Below are positions 25,035 to 33,701 of a stretch of 64,000 nucleotides of DNA, in pieces. The notes below the pieces were generated by a model. The model had not been told where the DNA came from and made no database searches. It saw only the letters and a program-made list of their open reading frames with translations. Both the position numbers and the translations under genes were made by a program. The DNA comes from Niveispirillum sp. SYP-B3756 (GTDB lineage: Bacteria; Pseudomonadota; Alphaproteobacteria; Azospirillales; Azospirillaceae): NCBI RefSeq assembly GCF_009495745.1, contig NZ_WIDQ01000007.1:124001-188000 (forward strand). The letters are read 5' to 3'. Numbering within the stretch: the first letter of the stretch is position 1; every line of letters starts with the position of its first letter.

Positions 25035-25706
25035 ATGGATATGATCCTTTCCTCCCTGCCGTCGCTGGCATCCGGTGCCTGGCTGACTTTGCAGTTGGTG
25101 GCACTCTCGCTGGCGCTGGGGCTTTTGCTGTCGGTGGGGGTGGCGCTGGCGCGGCTGTCGGGCAGCGTTCTACTGCGCGCCCCGGCGGTTGCCTTCATCT
25201 TCCTGTTCCGCTCCACCCCGCTGCTGGTGCAGATTTTCCTGATCTTCTATGGTGCCGGCCAGTTTGTCGCCGTGCGGGACAGTTTCCTCTGGCCGGTGCT
25301 GCGCGAACCCTATTGGTGCGCCATCATCGCGCTGACCCTGAATAACGCCGCCTATACCGGGGAAATCCTGCGCGGCGGCATCCAGGCCGTGTCCTTCGGC
25401 CAGATCGAGGCGGCGCGCGCGCTGGGGATGCACCGGCTGCTGCTGTTCCGCCGCATCGTGCTGCCCCAGGCTTTCCGCCAAATTCTGCCCGCCTATGGCA
25501 ATGAGATGATCCAGATGGTGCAGGCCACCTCCCTGGCCAGCACCATCACCCTGATGGAACTGACGGGGGCCGCGCGCGCCGTCGCGTCGCGCAGTTTCCA
25601 GCCGGTGGAGATGTTCGTGATTGCCGGCCTGTTCTATCTGGCGATGAATTTCGCCATCGCCCAGGCCGTGCGCTGGGGGGAAAAGCGGCTGGCCCACGCA
25701 GGCTGA
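25035..25706 (+). CDS. Amino-acid ABC transporter permease (HisM-like)
   Basis: 223 residues, five hydrophobic segments, EAA loop QIEAARALGMHRLLLFRRIV, and FRSTPLLVQIFLIFYGAGQF near residues 60-80. This is the second half of the heterodimeric channel. The ATG lies 14 bp after the previous stop behind AGGGGGGACC. The gene converges on a minus-strand gene; a short inverted repeat AGGGCT/AGCCCT at 25712-25726 lies between them. Confidence 0.93.
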   Translation: MDMILSSLPSLASGAWLTLQLVALSLALGLLLSVGVALARLSGSVLLRAPAVAFIFLFRSTPLLVQIFLIFYGAGQFVAVRDSFLWPVLREPYWCAIIALTLNNAAYTGEILRGGIQAVSFGQIEAARALGMHRLLLFRRIVLPQAFRQILPAYGNEMIQMVQATSLASTITLMELTGAARAVASRSFQPVEMFVIAGLFYLAMNFAIAQAVRWGEKRLAHAG

Positions 25707-25724
25707 GGGTCAGGGCTTCAAGCC

Positions 25725-26039
25725 CTACCGATGCACCACCAGCGTCACCTTGTCGTTCATCACGTCCAGCAGCTTGGTGGATTTGGTGGGCAGCGGGATG
25801 CGCTGGTTGATGCAGAACATGATCAGGGCGGCGGCCAGCGGCTGGTTATCCACCCAGGCCACCTGACGGGAATTGTCATCGCGGGCGAAATGCAGGGCGC
25901 AGCGCACAGGGTCCGGCATCACCTCAATGCGAATCACGCTGCCGGCGGGCAGGGGGTTGCCGGAGCGGCGGTGATATTCCACCACCGCGCGGATAACCTC
26001 TTCCTGCGAGAACAGAATATGACGAATCTCAATCGGCAT
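25725..26039 (-). CDS. Conserved hypothetical protein (104 aa)
   Basis: 104 residues, soluble. It begins PIEIRHILFSQEEVIRAVVE and ends DVMNDKVTLVVHR, with an alpha/beta pattern. VIRIEVMPDPVRCALHFARD and LAAALIMFCINQRIPLPTKS are notable blocks. I know of no assigned domain. It stands alone on the minus strand beside a tRNA gene, with normal high-G+C codon use. Confidence 0.7.
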   Translation of the reverse strand: MPIEIRHILFSQEEVIRAVVEYHRRSGNPLPAGSVIRIEVMPDPVRCALHFARDDNSRQVAWVDNQPLAAALIMFCINQRIPLPTKSTKLLDVMNDKVTLVVHR

Positions 26040-26189
26040 GATGTATCCCCGGTTCGGCGGGGAAAATACCCATTCAGCGGATTGGATGCTATTACCTATA
26101 TCAGTTCAATAGAAAATTACCGCTGCGGCAACGCTATAACCGCGCCGAAACAGTAAATAACAAGTCTTCATGTGTGATAGGGGGAGGGA

Positions 26190-26265
26190 TGGTGGAGCCG
26201 AGGAGGATCGAACTCCCGACCTACGCATTGCGAACGCGTCGCTCTCCCAGCTGAGCTACGGCCCC
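26190..26265 (-). tRNA. tRNA-Ala (anticodon CGC)
   Basis: 76 nt with encoded CCA. All four stems pair: acceptor GGGGCCG/CGGCTCC, D stem GCTC/GAGC, anticodon stem ACGCG/TGCGT with loop TTCGCAA (anticodon CGC), and T stem GGGAG/CTCCT around TTCGATC. It reads GCG codons. Confidence 0.96.
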
Positions 26266-26480
26266 ACAACTATCCCAAAGGCTTCGCTGCCGTGGCTGGC
26301 GAAGCGGCGCGGATAATGCGCATCCGTCCCCGGCCTGTCAAGCGTCTGATTTCAGCTTTTTCGATCGGGGAAAACGGATGCTGGCAAAGTTCCGGGTGCT
26401 GGCCCCCTGGACAGGGGCAGGGGGCGGCATTACGTTCCAGAGCAGGTGCGGCCGATGCCGCCAACAGCGCCGGGAAGACC

Positions 26481-26777
26481 ATGGAGCCGCTTTTTCACAC
26501 CATCTTCCAGATCCTGTACGTGGTGCTGGACCTGTATGTCTGGGTTTTGATCATTTCAGCCATCCTCAGCTGGCTGATCGCCTTCAATGTCATCAATACC
26601 CATAACCGCTTCATCTATACGGTCAGCGACATGCTGTACCGGTTGACGGAGCCGGTTTTGCGGCCCATCCGCAATGTGCTGCCCAATCTGGGCGGATTGG
26701 ACCTGTCGCCCATCGTGCTGATTCTGGCCATCATGTTTGCCCAGCGTCTGCTGGTAAATTACGGTCTGGTTTACTGA
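26481..26777 (+). CDS. yggT: YggT family membrane protein
   Basis: 98 residues with two hydrophobic hairpin halves: IFQILYVVLDLYVWVLIISA and SPIVLILAIMFAQRLLVNYG. The family marks SWLIAFNVINTHNR and RLTEPVLRPIRNVLP lie between them. YggT proteins are small inner-membrane proteins linked to osmotic tolerance and to cell-division or photosystem organisation. ATG 26481 follows GGGAAG. Its stop overlaps the start of the DUF167 gene (TGATG), the usual yggT-yggU pairing. Confidence 0.92.
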   Translation: MEPLFHTIFQILYVVLDLYVWVLIISAILSWLIAFNVINTHNRFIYTVSDMLYRLTEPVLRPIRNVLPNLGGLDLSPIVLILAIMFAQRLLVNYGLVY

Positions 26778-27097
26778 TGTCCCGTCCGGCCCTGGAACCG
26801 GCGGCTGGCGGGGTGCGGCTGTTCGTGCGAGCGGCCCCTCGCGCCAGCCGCAATGCTGTGCAGGGCCAGGCGCTGGGGGCGGATGACCGGATGCAGGTGA
26901 AGGTTTCCGTCACCGCCGTGCCGGAGGATGGCAAGGCCAATGCCGCCATCATCCAGTTGCTGGCCAAAGCATGGCGGATTCCGAAATCCAGCATCGACGT
27001 CGTGGCGGGTGGCACCGATCGGTCGAAAGTATTATTCGTGGCCGGCGATACGGCGCAGTTGCAAGCGCAACTGACGGCATGGCTGGCCGCCCTCTGA
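26777..27097 (+). CDS. yggU: DUF167 (YggU) family protein
   Basis: 106 residues. GVRLFVRAAPRASRNAVQG, VSVTAVPEDGKANAAIIQLL and VVAGGTDRSKVLFVAGD are the DUF167 hallmarks. The protein is small, cytosolic and of unknown function. Its ATG overlaps the yggT stop by one base. folD follows 43 bp later, so yggT-yggU-folD-corA is probably one transcript. Confidence 0.92.
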   Translation: MSRPALEPAAGGVRLFVRAAPRASRNAVQGQALGADDRMQVKVSVTAVPEDGKANAAIIQLLAKAWRIPKSSIDVVAGGTDRSKVLFVAGDTAQLQAQLTAWLAAL

Positions 27098-27139
27098 CGG
27101 CGGTCTTTCTGGTACCAGCGGATTTTGGGGGATTTGTTA

Positions 27140-28054
27140 ATGGCCGAGGCACGCATCATCGACGGCAAGGGCTTTGCGGCCGGCTTGCGCGCACGCATCG
27201 CCACGGCGGTGGAAGAGTTGCGCACAGGCTACGCGCTGGTGCCTGGTCTGGCTGTGGTGCTGGTGGGTGAAGATCCGGCCAGCCAGATCTATGTCCGCAA
27301 TAAGGGTGAACAGACGCGTGAAGCGGGGATGCATTCCGTCACCCACCGCCTGCCCCCGGAAACCAGCCAGGAAGAATTGCTGCGGCTGGTCAACCAGTTG
27401 AACAATGATCCCTCCATCCACGGCATTCTGGTGCAGTTGCCGCTGCCCGCCCATATCGATACCCAGGCGGTGCTGGGCGCCATCGATCCGGCCAAGGATG
27501 TGGATGGGTTCCATGTGGTGAATACCGGGCGCCTGTCGGTCGGGCTGCCGGCCCTGGTGCCCTGCACGCCGCTGGGCTGCATGTTGCTGCTGAAGGATAC
27601 GGTGCCCGATCTGCGCGGCATGAATGCCGTGGTGGTGGGCCGGTCCAACATTGTCGGCAAGCCGATGGCCCAGTTGCTGCTGGCGGCCGACTGCACCGTC
27701 ACCATCGCCCATTCCCGCACCCGCGATCTGCCGGCGGTCTGCCGGCAAGCCGATATTCTGGTGGCCGCCGTGGGGCGGCCGGAAATGGTGAAGGGGGATT
27801 GGATCAAGCCGGGCGCCATCGTCATCGATGTCGGCATCAACCGGGTGCCGGCGCGCGACCCGGCGGCGGCAGCCGCGGGTAAAACGCGAGTCGTCGGCGA
27901 TGTCGCCTATGCGGAGGCGGCTGCCGTGGCCGGGGCCATCACCCCGGTGCCGGGTGGAGTGGGGCCGATGACGATTGCCTGCCTGCTGGCCAATACCGTC
28001 ACCGCCGCCTGCCGCAGCGCCGGGGTGCCGGTGCCGGCCGGGGTTGGCCTTTGA
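27140..28054 (+). CDS. folD: Bifunctional methylenetetrahydrofolate dehydrogenase/cyclohydrolase
   Basis: 304 residues, the standard length. FolD interconverts 5,10-methylene- and 10-formyl-tetrahydrofolate with NADP. Visible marks: [20 protein letters not shown] (with the catalytic Lys in YVxxK), [26 protein letters not shown], and PCTPLGCM. The nucleotide loop is [17 protein letters not shown], and [15 protein letters not shown] is near the end. ATG 27140 gives the canonical start. Its TGA overlaps the TTG start of corA. Confidence 0.97.
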   Translation: MAEARIIDGKGFAAGLRARIATAVEELRTGYALVPGLAVVLVGEDPASQIYVRNKGEQTREAGMHSVTHRLPPETSQEELLRLVNQLNNDPSIHGILVQLPLPAHIDTQAVLGAIDPAKDVDGFHVVNTGRLSVGLPALVPCTPLGCMLLLKDTVPDLRGMNAVVVGRSNIVGKPMAQLLLAADCTVTIAHSRTRDLPAVCRQADILVAAVGRPEMVKGDWIKPGAIVIDVGINRVPARDPAAAAAGKTRVVGDVAYAEAAAVAGAITPVPGGVGPMTIACLLANTVTAACRSAGVPVPAGVGL

Positions 28055-29103
28055 TTACCGCCTACCTGCGCGACGGCGACCGTCTGCGGGGCCAGAGCCT
28101 GGCCCCGGACCAGCCGCTGCCGCCGGGAACCATCTGGCTGGACCTGCTCCGCCCGGAAGAGGCGGAGCGGCAGTTGATCTCCGCCCATCTGGGCGTGGAC
28201 CTGCCGACCAAGGAAGATATGAGCGAGATTGAGGCCTCCTCCCGGCTCTATGTCGAGGGCGAGGCCTCTTTCCTCACCACCCCCGTCATCGCACGGGGGG
28301 AGACGGGGCGGCTGGATCTGGGGCTGCTGACCTTCATCATCACGCCCACGGCGCTGATCACCGTGCGCCATACCGAACCGCTCTGGTTCGCTATCTTTGC
28401 CGCCCGCGCCATGCGCCATGCCGGCGTGGCGACCAGCCCGATGGAAGCGTTCCTGGGCTTGCTGGAAGCGGTGGTGGACCGGGCGGCCGACGTGCTGGAA
28501 CGGGTGGCCGGCGATCTGGACCAATTGTCCCAACGCGTCTTCGCCGATGCCACAGAGGTGGAAACCGGCCTGCTGGATGGGACCGGCAAGGGCATGGCCC
28601 GCCGCCGCACCGTGCGCAAGGAAGCCTCCCGCCGCCGCAAGGCCAGGAATAACGGCATGACGGAGGTGATCACCGCCATCGGCCGCGCCGGCGACCTGAC
28701 ACAAAAGGTGCGGGACAGCTTGGCCGGGCTGGAACGGCTCTGCGCCTTTGCCGTCACCGTGGCGGGCCCGCGTCTGGGCAAGGATCAGAAGGTGCGGCTG
28801 AAAACCATCAGCCGCGACGTGCATTCCCTGGTGGAACATGCCGGCTTCCAGGCGATGCAGACCAATTTCCTGCTGGATGCCACGCTGGGCGTGATCAATA
28901 TCCAGCAGACCAACATCATCAAGATTTTCTCTGTCGCCTCCGTCGCCTTCCTGCCGCCCACGCTGGTCGCCAGCATGTATGGCATGAATTTCAAGCTGAT
29001 GCCGGAGCTGGACTGGGAATGGGGCTATCCGCTGGCCCTGGTGCTGATGCTGCTGTCGGCCATCGGCCCGCTCTGGTATTTCCGCCGGCGCGGCTGGCTG
29101 TAG
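28051..29103 (+). CDS. corA: CorA-family magnesium/divalent-cation transporter
   Basis: 350 residues. A soluble N-terminal domain, a long helix, then two membrane segments at the C terminus; YGMNF ends the first and is the selectivity motif of the family. The pentameric channel carries Mg2+ (sometimes Co2+/Ni2+). The start is TTG at 28051, overlapping the folD stop by 3 bases, and gives MITAYLRDG, the normal N terminus. A basic insertion ([20 protein letters not shown], around residue 200) is noticeable and would lie in the long helix. Confidence 0.93.
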   Translation: MITAYLRDGDRLRGQSLAPDQPLPPGTIWLDLLRPEEAERQLISAHLGVDLPTKEDMSEIEASSRLYVEGEASFLTTPVIARGETGRLDLGLLTFIITPTALITVRHTEPLWFAIFAARAMRHAGVATSPMEAFLGLLEAVVDRAADVLERVAGDLDQLSQRVFADATEVETGLLDGTGKGMARRRTVRKEASRRRKARNNGMTEVITAIGRAGDLTQKVRDSLAGLERLCAFAVTVAGPRLGKDQKVRLKTISRDVHSLVEHAGFQAMQTNFLLDATLGVINIQQTNIIKIFSVASVAFLPPTLVASMYGMNFKLMPELDWEWGYPLALVLMLLSAIGPLWYFRRRGWL

Positions 29104-29116
29104 GCCGTCCCGCCCC

Positions 29117-30010
29117 TCAGTGCCCGGCCGCAGCTTCCGGTTCGATATAGCGGAAGCCGATATTCTTGGCCTGCCCACCTTCGCGTTCCGGCACCCGCGA
29201 CTCGAACTTGGTGGTCTGGTTGGGGAACAGGCGGCGCACCGGCGGCACGATGCGCCAGGCGAACAGCTCCTTGCCATCCTCGCCATAGGCGACGGCCTGG
29301 ATGTCGGGCACGCTGCGCTGGGTGTCGGATTTGTTGGAAATCTCGCCGGCAACGAACAGCAGATTGATGCCTTCGACGTCGCGCACCTCCACCTTGGTGC
29401 GCTTGGGATCGCCCGGTTCGGACAGGCCGCTGCCGATCATCTCCGCCAGCCCCACCAGCTCATACAGCCGGAACGACGCAGGCCAGGCCTGCATCACCAT
29501 GTCGCGCTGCAGCACGGCACCGCCGGCGATGCCCACCACCAGGGCTGTGACGCCGATCCAGGCGGCCAGTTCCTTGATTCGGCCTTTCCCCTTTTGTCCC
29601 GGCATGGCCGGCAGGTTGGAGCCCTTGGGCAGGGGGCGGGGCCGCATCGGCCGGCTCAGCGGCGGTGCCTCCTCCTCCTGCTCCGCGGCGGTAAAATCAG
29701 GCTTGTCGAAGGCGCTGAAGCCACCGCCATCGGCCGGCAGGTCGGGCGGATCGTCAAACAGGGAGGCGCTTGGCGGCTCCGGCGGCGGGGCTGCCGGTTT
29801 GTTGAAAGCGGGCGGAGCGGCATTGCGCGCCGGCGGCCGTTCACGCCCGGCCGGTTTGGCGGGCTTGGCGGGTGCCGGGGCCGCGCCGTCGGTCGAGGGG
29901 TCGGCGAACCAGACATAGCCGCATTGCCCGCATTTCACCCGCCGCCCCTGGCCAAGCAGACCTGCATCAAGCAGGAAACGTTTCGTGCAGGACGGGCAGG
30001 TCAGGATCAT
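29117..30010 (-). CDS. Zinc-ribbon (MJ0042) and DUF3426-like protein
   Basis: 297 residues. The N-terminal zinc ribbon starts MILTCPSCTKRFLLDAGLLG and continues VKCGQCGYVWFAD (two CxxC). A Pro/Ala-rich linker of about 120 residues follows, then one membrane segment (WIGVTALVVGIAGGAVL). The C-terminal domain resembles DUF3426 (FVAGEISNKSDTQRSVPDI). Function unknown. ATG 30010 puts the zinc ribbon at the very start, as usual in the family. It is divergent from ftsX; in related genomes, as far as I recall, ftsE lies between these two. Confidence 0.85.
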   Translation of the reverse strand: MILTCPSCTKRFLLDAGLLGQGRRVKCGQCGYVWFADPSTDGAAPAPAKPAKPAGRERPPARNAAPPAFNKPAAPPPEPPSASLFDDPPDLPADGGGFSAFDKPDFTAAEQEEEAPPLSRPMRPRPLPKGSNLPAMPGQKGKGRIKELAAWIGVTALVVGIAGGAVLQRDMVMQAWPASFRLYELVGLAEMIGSGLSEPGDPKRTKVEVRDVEGINLLFVAGEISNKSDTQRSVPDIQAVAYGEDGKELFAWRIVPPVRRLFPNQTTKFESRVPEREGGQAKNIGFRYIEPEAAAGH

Positions 30011-30215
30011 ATGGGCGCTCGGGAGCCTCGGGGAAGGTGACGGGCGTGACGGCGCCGTACTGCACGGCGTCACCCCTTATATGAAGCGGCGATGGCTAAC
30101 GCAAGGTCGCCACCTTCCACACCCGGCCTTTACGAGCCCGCATCGACCGTGCCATTCCTAGGGGCGGCCGGGTCTTTGCCGGCCGCAACCGCTTGAGCCT
30201 CCGCGAACGGGAACG
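30011..30215. other. Short divergent intergenic region before ftsX; no ftsE
   Basis: 205 bp only, not enough for the roughly 220-residue FtsE ATPase. No Walker A, signature or Walker B codons can be read in any frame. A 34-codon frame starting MANARSPPSTPG (ending at 30196) is the longest on the plus strand and looks spurious. Confidence 0.7.
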
Positions 30216-31100
30216 ATGAGCCGCAGCGCGCATTTCGACATTCCGCTGAAACAGGACGCCACCGGCCGCTTCCTGCCCTGGATCATTGCCCTGATGGTCT
30301 ATCTGGCGGTGCTGGCCCTGGCGGCCTCCCTGGTGCTGTCCGGGCTGGCGCAGCGCTGGGGCAATGACCTGTCCGGTAACCTGACCGTCCAGGTCAGCCC
30401 CGGCGGCAGCGGCAGCCGAATGGAGCTGGATGAACGGGTACGCAGGGTGATGGATACCCTGTCCGGCAGCGCCTTTGTGGCCGATGCGCAGAAACTGGAT
30501 GATGCTGCCGCCCGCGCCCTGGTGGAACCCTGGCTGGGCGATGGCGCCCTGCTGGCGGAACTGCCGGTGCCGGTGCTGATTGATGTCCGGCTGGTACCGG
30601 GGGCGGCCCCGGAGCAACTGGCCGACCAGATCCGCGCCGTCGGCCCCGGCATTACCGTGGAAGACCCGGCCCGCTGGCTGGGTGAACTGCACCGAATCGC
30701 CCGCACCGTCCAGGGCCTGTCTGCGGCCATCATCCTGCTGATCGGCGGGGCGGCCGTTGCCTCCATCATTTTTGCCGCCAGCGCCGGATTCGCTGTGCAT
30801 CGCGGGGAGGTGGAACTGTTGCATGTGATGGGGGCGTCGGACAGCTATGTTGCCGGACAGTTCCAGCGCCATATCCTGCGCCAGGCCATTTTCGGCGGTG
30901 GCATCGGCTTTACCTTGTCGCTGCTGACCCTGCTGGGCTTGCAGCAGGCCGGGCGCGGGCTGGATGTGGCCCTGCTGCCCAGCATGGCGCTGGTCCTGCG
31001 GGATTGGCTGTGGTTGCCCCTGGTGCCGCTGGCCGCCTGCTTCCTGGCGGCACTGACGGCGCGGCTGACGGTGATCCGCGCCTTGGAGCGGCTGCCGTGA
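30216..31100 (+). CDS. ftsX: Cell-division protein FtsX
   Basis: 294 residues. A cytosolic N terminus, a membrane segment (LPWIIALMVYLAVLALAASL), a periplasmic domain to about residue 165, then three membrane segments. HRGEVELLHVMGASDSYVAGQF is the conserved loop of FtsX/type-VII ABC permeases. FtsX with the ATPase FtsE relays division signals to peptidoglycan hydrolases. Here ftsE is missing beside it. The stop overlaps the GTG of the YdcF gene (GTGA). Confidence 0.93.
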   Translation: MSRSAHFDIPLKQDATGRFLPWIIALMVYLAVLALAASLVLSGLAQRWGNDLSGNLTVQVSPGGSGSRMELDERVRRVMDTLSGSAFVADAQKLDDAAARALVEPWLGDGALLAELPVPVLIDVRLVPGAAPEQLADQIRAVGPGITVEDPARWLGELHRIARTVQGLSAAIILLIGGAAVASIIFAASAGFAVHRGEVELLHVMGASDSYVAGQFQRHILRQAIFGGGIGFTLSLLTLLGLQQAGRGLDVALLPSMALVLRDWLWLPLVPLAACFLAALTARLTVIRALERLP

Positions 31101-31729
31101 CGTTGCGGCTGTCGCTGCGCCGTGCCGTCCGGGCCGGTCTGTTGACCATGGGGGGCATTGCCGGCCTGTGGGCGGCGGGGTTGTTCGCCTTCGCCGCCTC
31201 CCTGCCGCGCCATCCGCCGGCCGATGATATCGTCACCGACGGCATTGTCGTGCTGACCGGCGGCAGTGAGCGGCTGGAGGTGGGGTTCGACCTGCTGCGC
31301 GCTGGTAAGGCCCGCCGCCTGTTCATCAGCGGTGTCTATCGCGGGGTGGAAGTGCGGGAGCTGCTGGCCCTGGCCCAGCGCGAGGATGCGCGGGAGCTGG
31401 AATGCTGTGTCGAGCTGGGCTATGAGGCTGACGATACCGAGGGCAATGCGGTGGAAACGGCGCGCTGGGTGACGGCCCAGGGGCTGCGTTCCATCCGGGT
31501 GGTGACGGCCAATTACCATATGCCCCGCAGCCTAGTGGAATTCCGCCGCGCCTTGCCGGGGGTGGAACTGGTGGCCCATCCGGTGGCCCCGGCCAAGGTG
31601 CGGCTGGATGGCTGGTGGGGCTGGCCGGGCACGGCCGAGCTGATCATTGTGGAATATAATAAATATGTGCTGGCGGTGCTGCGCGCCGCCTTGACCAGCC
31701 CCACGACCCCGCTGGCAGCGGCCCCCTGA
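31097..31729 (+). CDS. YdcF/ElyC/SanA family membrane-anchored protein
   Basis: 210 residues. One N-terminal membrane segment (LLTMGGIAGLWAAGLFAFAA), then a DUF218 domain: DGIVVLTGGSERLEVGFDLL, RRLFISGV, DTEGNAVETARW and IRVVTANYHMPRSLVEF. The family includes ElyC and SanA, which affect envelope integrity and lipid-carrier or peptidoglycan metabolism. The GTG start overlaps the ftsX stop, so translation is probably coupled to it. Confidence 0.88.
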   Translation: MTLRLSLRRAVRAGLLTMGGIAGLWAAGLFAFAASLPRHPPADDIVTDGIVVLTGGSERLEVGFDLLRAGKARRLFISGVYRGVEVRELLALAQREDARELECCVELGYEADDTEGNAVETARWVTAQGLRSIRVVTANYHMPRSLVEFRRALPGVELVAHPVAPAKVRLDGWWGWPGTAELIIVEYNKYVLAVLRAALTSPTTPLAAAP

Positions 31730-31829
31730 GGCTCCCGCCCGCCGGACAGTTACTGGACATGCGCTGGACAAGGGGCGGGGGGATGGTTATTGCTGCGACC
31801 CGATATTCCCCCTCTTGGGTGTGGGCCCC

Positions 31830-32591
31830 ATGCTGTTTGTCCGGTCGCTGCTGTTCAACATCGTCTTCTATGTGCTGACGACGCTCTGGTGCTTCGGCCT
31901 GCTCTGGACGCTGGTGGTGCCGCGCTGGGGCGTGGTGGGCGGCGTGCGTGCCTATATGCGCTCGCTGGCCTTTTTCGAGCGGTTGATCATCGGCCTGCGG
32001 TACGAGGTGAAGGGCCTGGAGAACCTGCCCAAGGACGGGGCCTTCCTTGTCGGGGCCAAGCACCAATCCATGTGGGAGACGATGAAGCTGCATCTGATCT
32101 TCCACGATCCGGCCATCGTGCTGAAGCATGAATTGATCCATATCCCGCTCTGGGGTTGGTATGCCGCCAAGTCGAAGATGATTCCGGTGAAGCGTGGCAA
32201 GCGCGGGGCGGCCATCAAATCCCTGGTGGAAGGGGCAAAACAGATGAAGGCCATGGGGCGGGAGATCGTGATCTTCCCCCAGGGCACGCGCGTGGCCCCC
32301 GGCGTTTATGCCCCCTATAAGGTGGGCATCGCCATGCTGTATGAGGCGTTGAAGGTGCCGCTGGTGCCGATGGCGGTGAATTCCGGTGTCTTCTGGGGCC
32401 GCCACAGCTTCATCAAGCGGCCCGGCACCATCACCATCGAATTCCTGCCACCGATTCCCCCCGGCCTGCCCAAGGAAACCGCCCTGTTCGAACTGGAAGC
32501 GGTGCTGGAGGAGGCCAGCGACCGGCTGGCCATCGCCGTTGGCGGTCCCGCCACCTTGAACCCCGTGGCGGCCGGGCATCAGCGGAACTGA
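31830..32591 (+). CDS. 1-acyl-glycerol-3-phosphate acyltransferase (PlsC-like)
   Basis: 253 residues with N-terminal hydrophobic segments. The catalytic block is VGAKHQSMWETMKL, where the usual H-x4-D is H-x4-E. FPQGTR replaces the more common PEGTR, and VPLVPMAVNSG follows. The enzyme would acylate lysophosphatidate in phospholipid synthesis. The Glu and Gln variants occur in this alphaproteobacterial subgroup as far as I know, so activity is not ruled out. It follows ftsX-ydcF by 100 bp, a common neighbourhood in this class. Confidence 0.88.
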   Translation: MLFVRSLLFNIVFYVLTTLWCFGLLWTLVVPRWGVVGGVRAYMRSLAFFERLIIGLRYEVKGLENLPKDGAFLVGAKHQSMWETMKLHLIFHDPAIVLKHELIHIPLWGWYAAKSKMIPVKRGKRGAAIKSLVEGAKQMKAMGREIVIFPQGTRVAPGVYAPYKVGIAMLYEALKVPLVPMAVNSGVFWGRHSFIKRPGTITIEFLPPIPPGLPKETALFELEAVLEEASDRLAIAVGGPATLNPVAAGHQRN

Positions 32592-32720
32592 CCCGCGACG
32601 GGGTGCCTCCCTGCAAAGGGGAACCGTGGCCAATAGACGCAGCGGCCCTTTCACGGGCGGACAAAACTGTGTATCTCCCGCGTGGGGGCGATTTGATTTT
32701 GTCTTCAAGGAAGTTCAGAG

Positions 32721-33341
32721 ATGAAGAAAATGGTTGTCGGTCTCGCTTTGGCGATGACCGCTTTTACCGCCGCCGCCGAGGTGCAGGCTGCGGACGGCAT
32801 TCTGCCGGAGAATGTCTATGTTGCTGCCTCTGCGGGTTTCACCACCGGCAACGATATCGCCAAGTCCAGCATCGTTTCCAAAGTGCGGAATTGGAAGCAG
32901 GACAAGGGTTTCAATGGCACCCTGGCCGTGGGCTATCGTTGGGATGATTTCCGCTTCGAGCTGGAAGGCTTTTACGGCAAGCTGGTGGAAGTGAAGGGCA
33001 CGGTACCCGCCACCGTCTCCGTCCCGTGGGGGTACCGGCTGCCGGGCCAGGTCACCATGATGTCGGCCATGGTTGGGGCCTATTACGACTGGCATGTCAC
33101 CGATATTTACCAGCCTTATGTCGGTCTGGGCCTGGGTGCGGCGCATGTGCGCAACAAATCCGCCACCCTGCTGGTGGATACCGGTACCAGCCCGGCCGGT
33201 TTCCTGGAAGCCGGTCTCAACATGCGGCTGGCCGATGGCGTGAGCGTTGCGCCGGCCTACCGGTACATGGGTGTACGTGGCGATGATCACCCCGATCTGG
33301 CCACCCACATCGTCAAGCTTGGGCTGCGCGTCAGCTTCTGA
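32721..33341 (+). CDS. Outer-membrane beta-barrel protein
   Basis: 206 residues. The signal peptide ends AEVQA|AD. The mature part is amphipathic strands typical of an 8-stranded barrel: VYVAASAGFTTG, GTLAVGYRWDDFRFELEGFY, PYVGLGLGAAHVRNKSAT, and the C-terminal IVKLGLRVSF ending in Phe. It resembles opacity/surface-antigen porin-like proteins. AAGGAAG precedes the ATG. The stop codon TGA is also the first part of the GATACCAA repeat element A. Confidence 0.87.
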   Translation: MKKMVVGLALAMTAFTAAAEVQAADGILPENVYVAASAGFTTGNDIAKSSIVSKVRNWKQDKGFNGTLAVGYRWDDFRFELEGFYGKLVEVKGTVPATVSVPWGYRLPGQVTMMSAMVGAYYDWHVTDIYQPYVGLGLGAAHVRNKSATLLVDTGTSPAGFLEAGLNMRLADGVSVAPAYRYMGVRGDDHPDLATHIVKLGLRVSF

Positions 33342-33457
33342 TACCAATCCGCCTGAGGGTTGGCCTTCAGACGGATCGGAGGCCGGCGATTGCCGGCCCG
33401 CGCCCCCATGGGCGCGTAAGCCAAGGCGGCGGATGGCGCCGGCGGGAGATTGGTACG
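33340..33457 (+). repeat. Multi-hairpin intergenic element A
   Basis: It begins GATACCAATCC inside the preceding stop codon. Successive stems: ATCCGCCTGAGGG/CCTTCAGACGGAT (imperfect), GGCCGGC-GATT-GCCGGCC (33381-33398), and CGCGCCC-CCAT-GGGCGCG (33399-33416). Then TAAGCCAAGGCGGCGGATG is followed by a terminal ATTGGTA that mirrors TACCAAT. It aligns over its length with the reverse complement of element B (49392-49551); stems are kept while their sequences differ. Confidence 0.85.
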
Positions 33458-33701
33458 ATACCGTCACGGGGGGCCGCCATGCGTGCCCCCCGTGGATGTT
33501 TGGGCTTCCCTCCGGCACGGAACCGGTCTATATACCGGTCATCTTAATCCCATACGGACACCGGCCGGCGGGCAACGCTGGCGGGGTGGTCTGCTTTGCG
33601 GGTGGGCCTTTGGCCCGCCTTTTTGTTTATCTGGACCTCTTTTCCCGATCGGCCGTGTGGCCAGGGGAAAAGGGTGGGTTTGACGGTGAGTTGGAAGAAT
33701 C
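33458..33701 (+). promoter_or_regulatory. Leader region of the rimP-nusA-infB operon
   Basis: 244 bp with several structured parts. An inverted repeat CACGGGGGGC/GCCCCCCGTG lies around 33465-33494, and ACCGGT-CTATAT-ACCGGT around 33522-33539. A terminator-like hairpin GGTGGGCC-TTT-GGCCCGCC is followed by TTTTTG (33601-33627). The last could end the outer-membrane gene transcript or act as attenuator of the rimP operon. Confidence 0.55.
33601..33627 (+). terminator. Rho-independent terminator or attenuator before rimP
   Basis: GGTGGGCC pairs with GGCCCGCC (one G-U) around TTT, followed by five T. It lies 75 bp before the rimP start. Confidence 0.75.
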
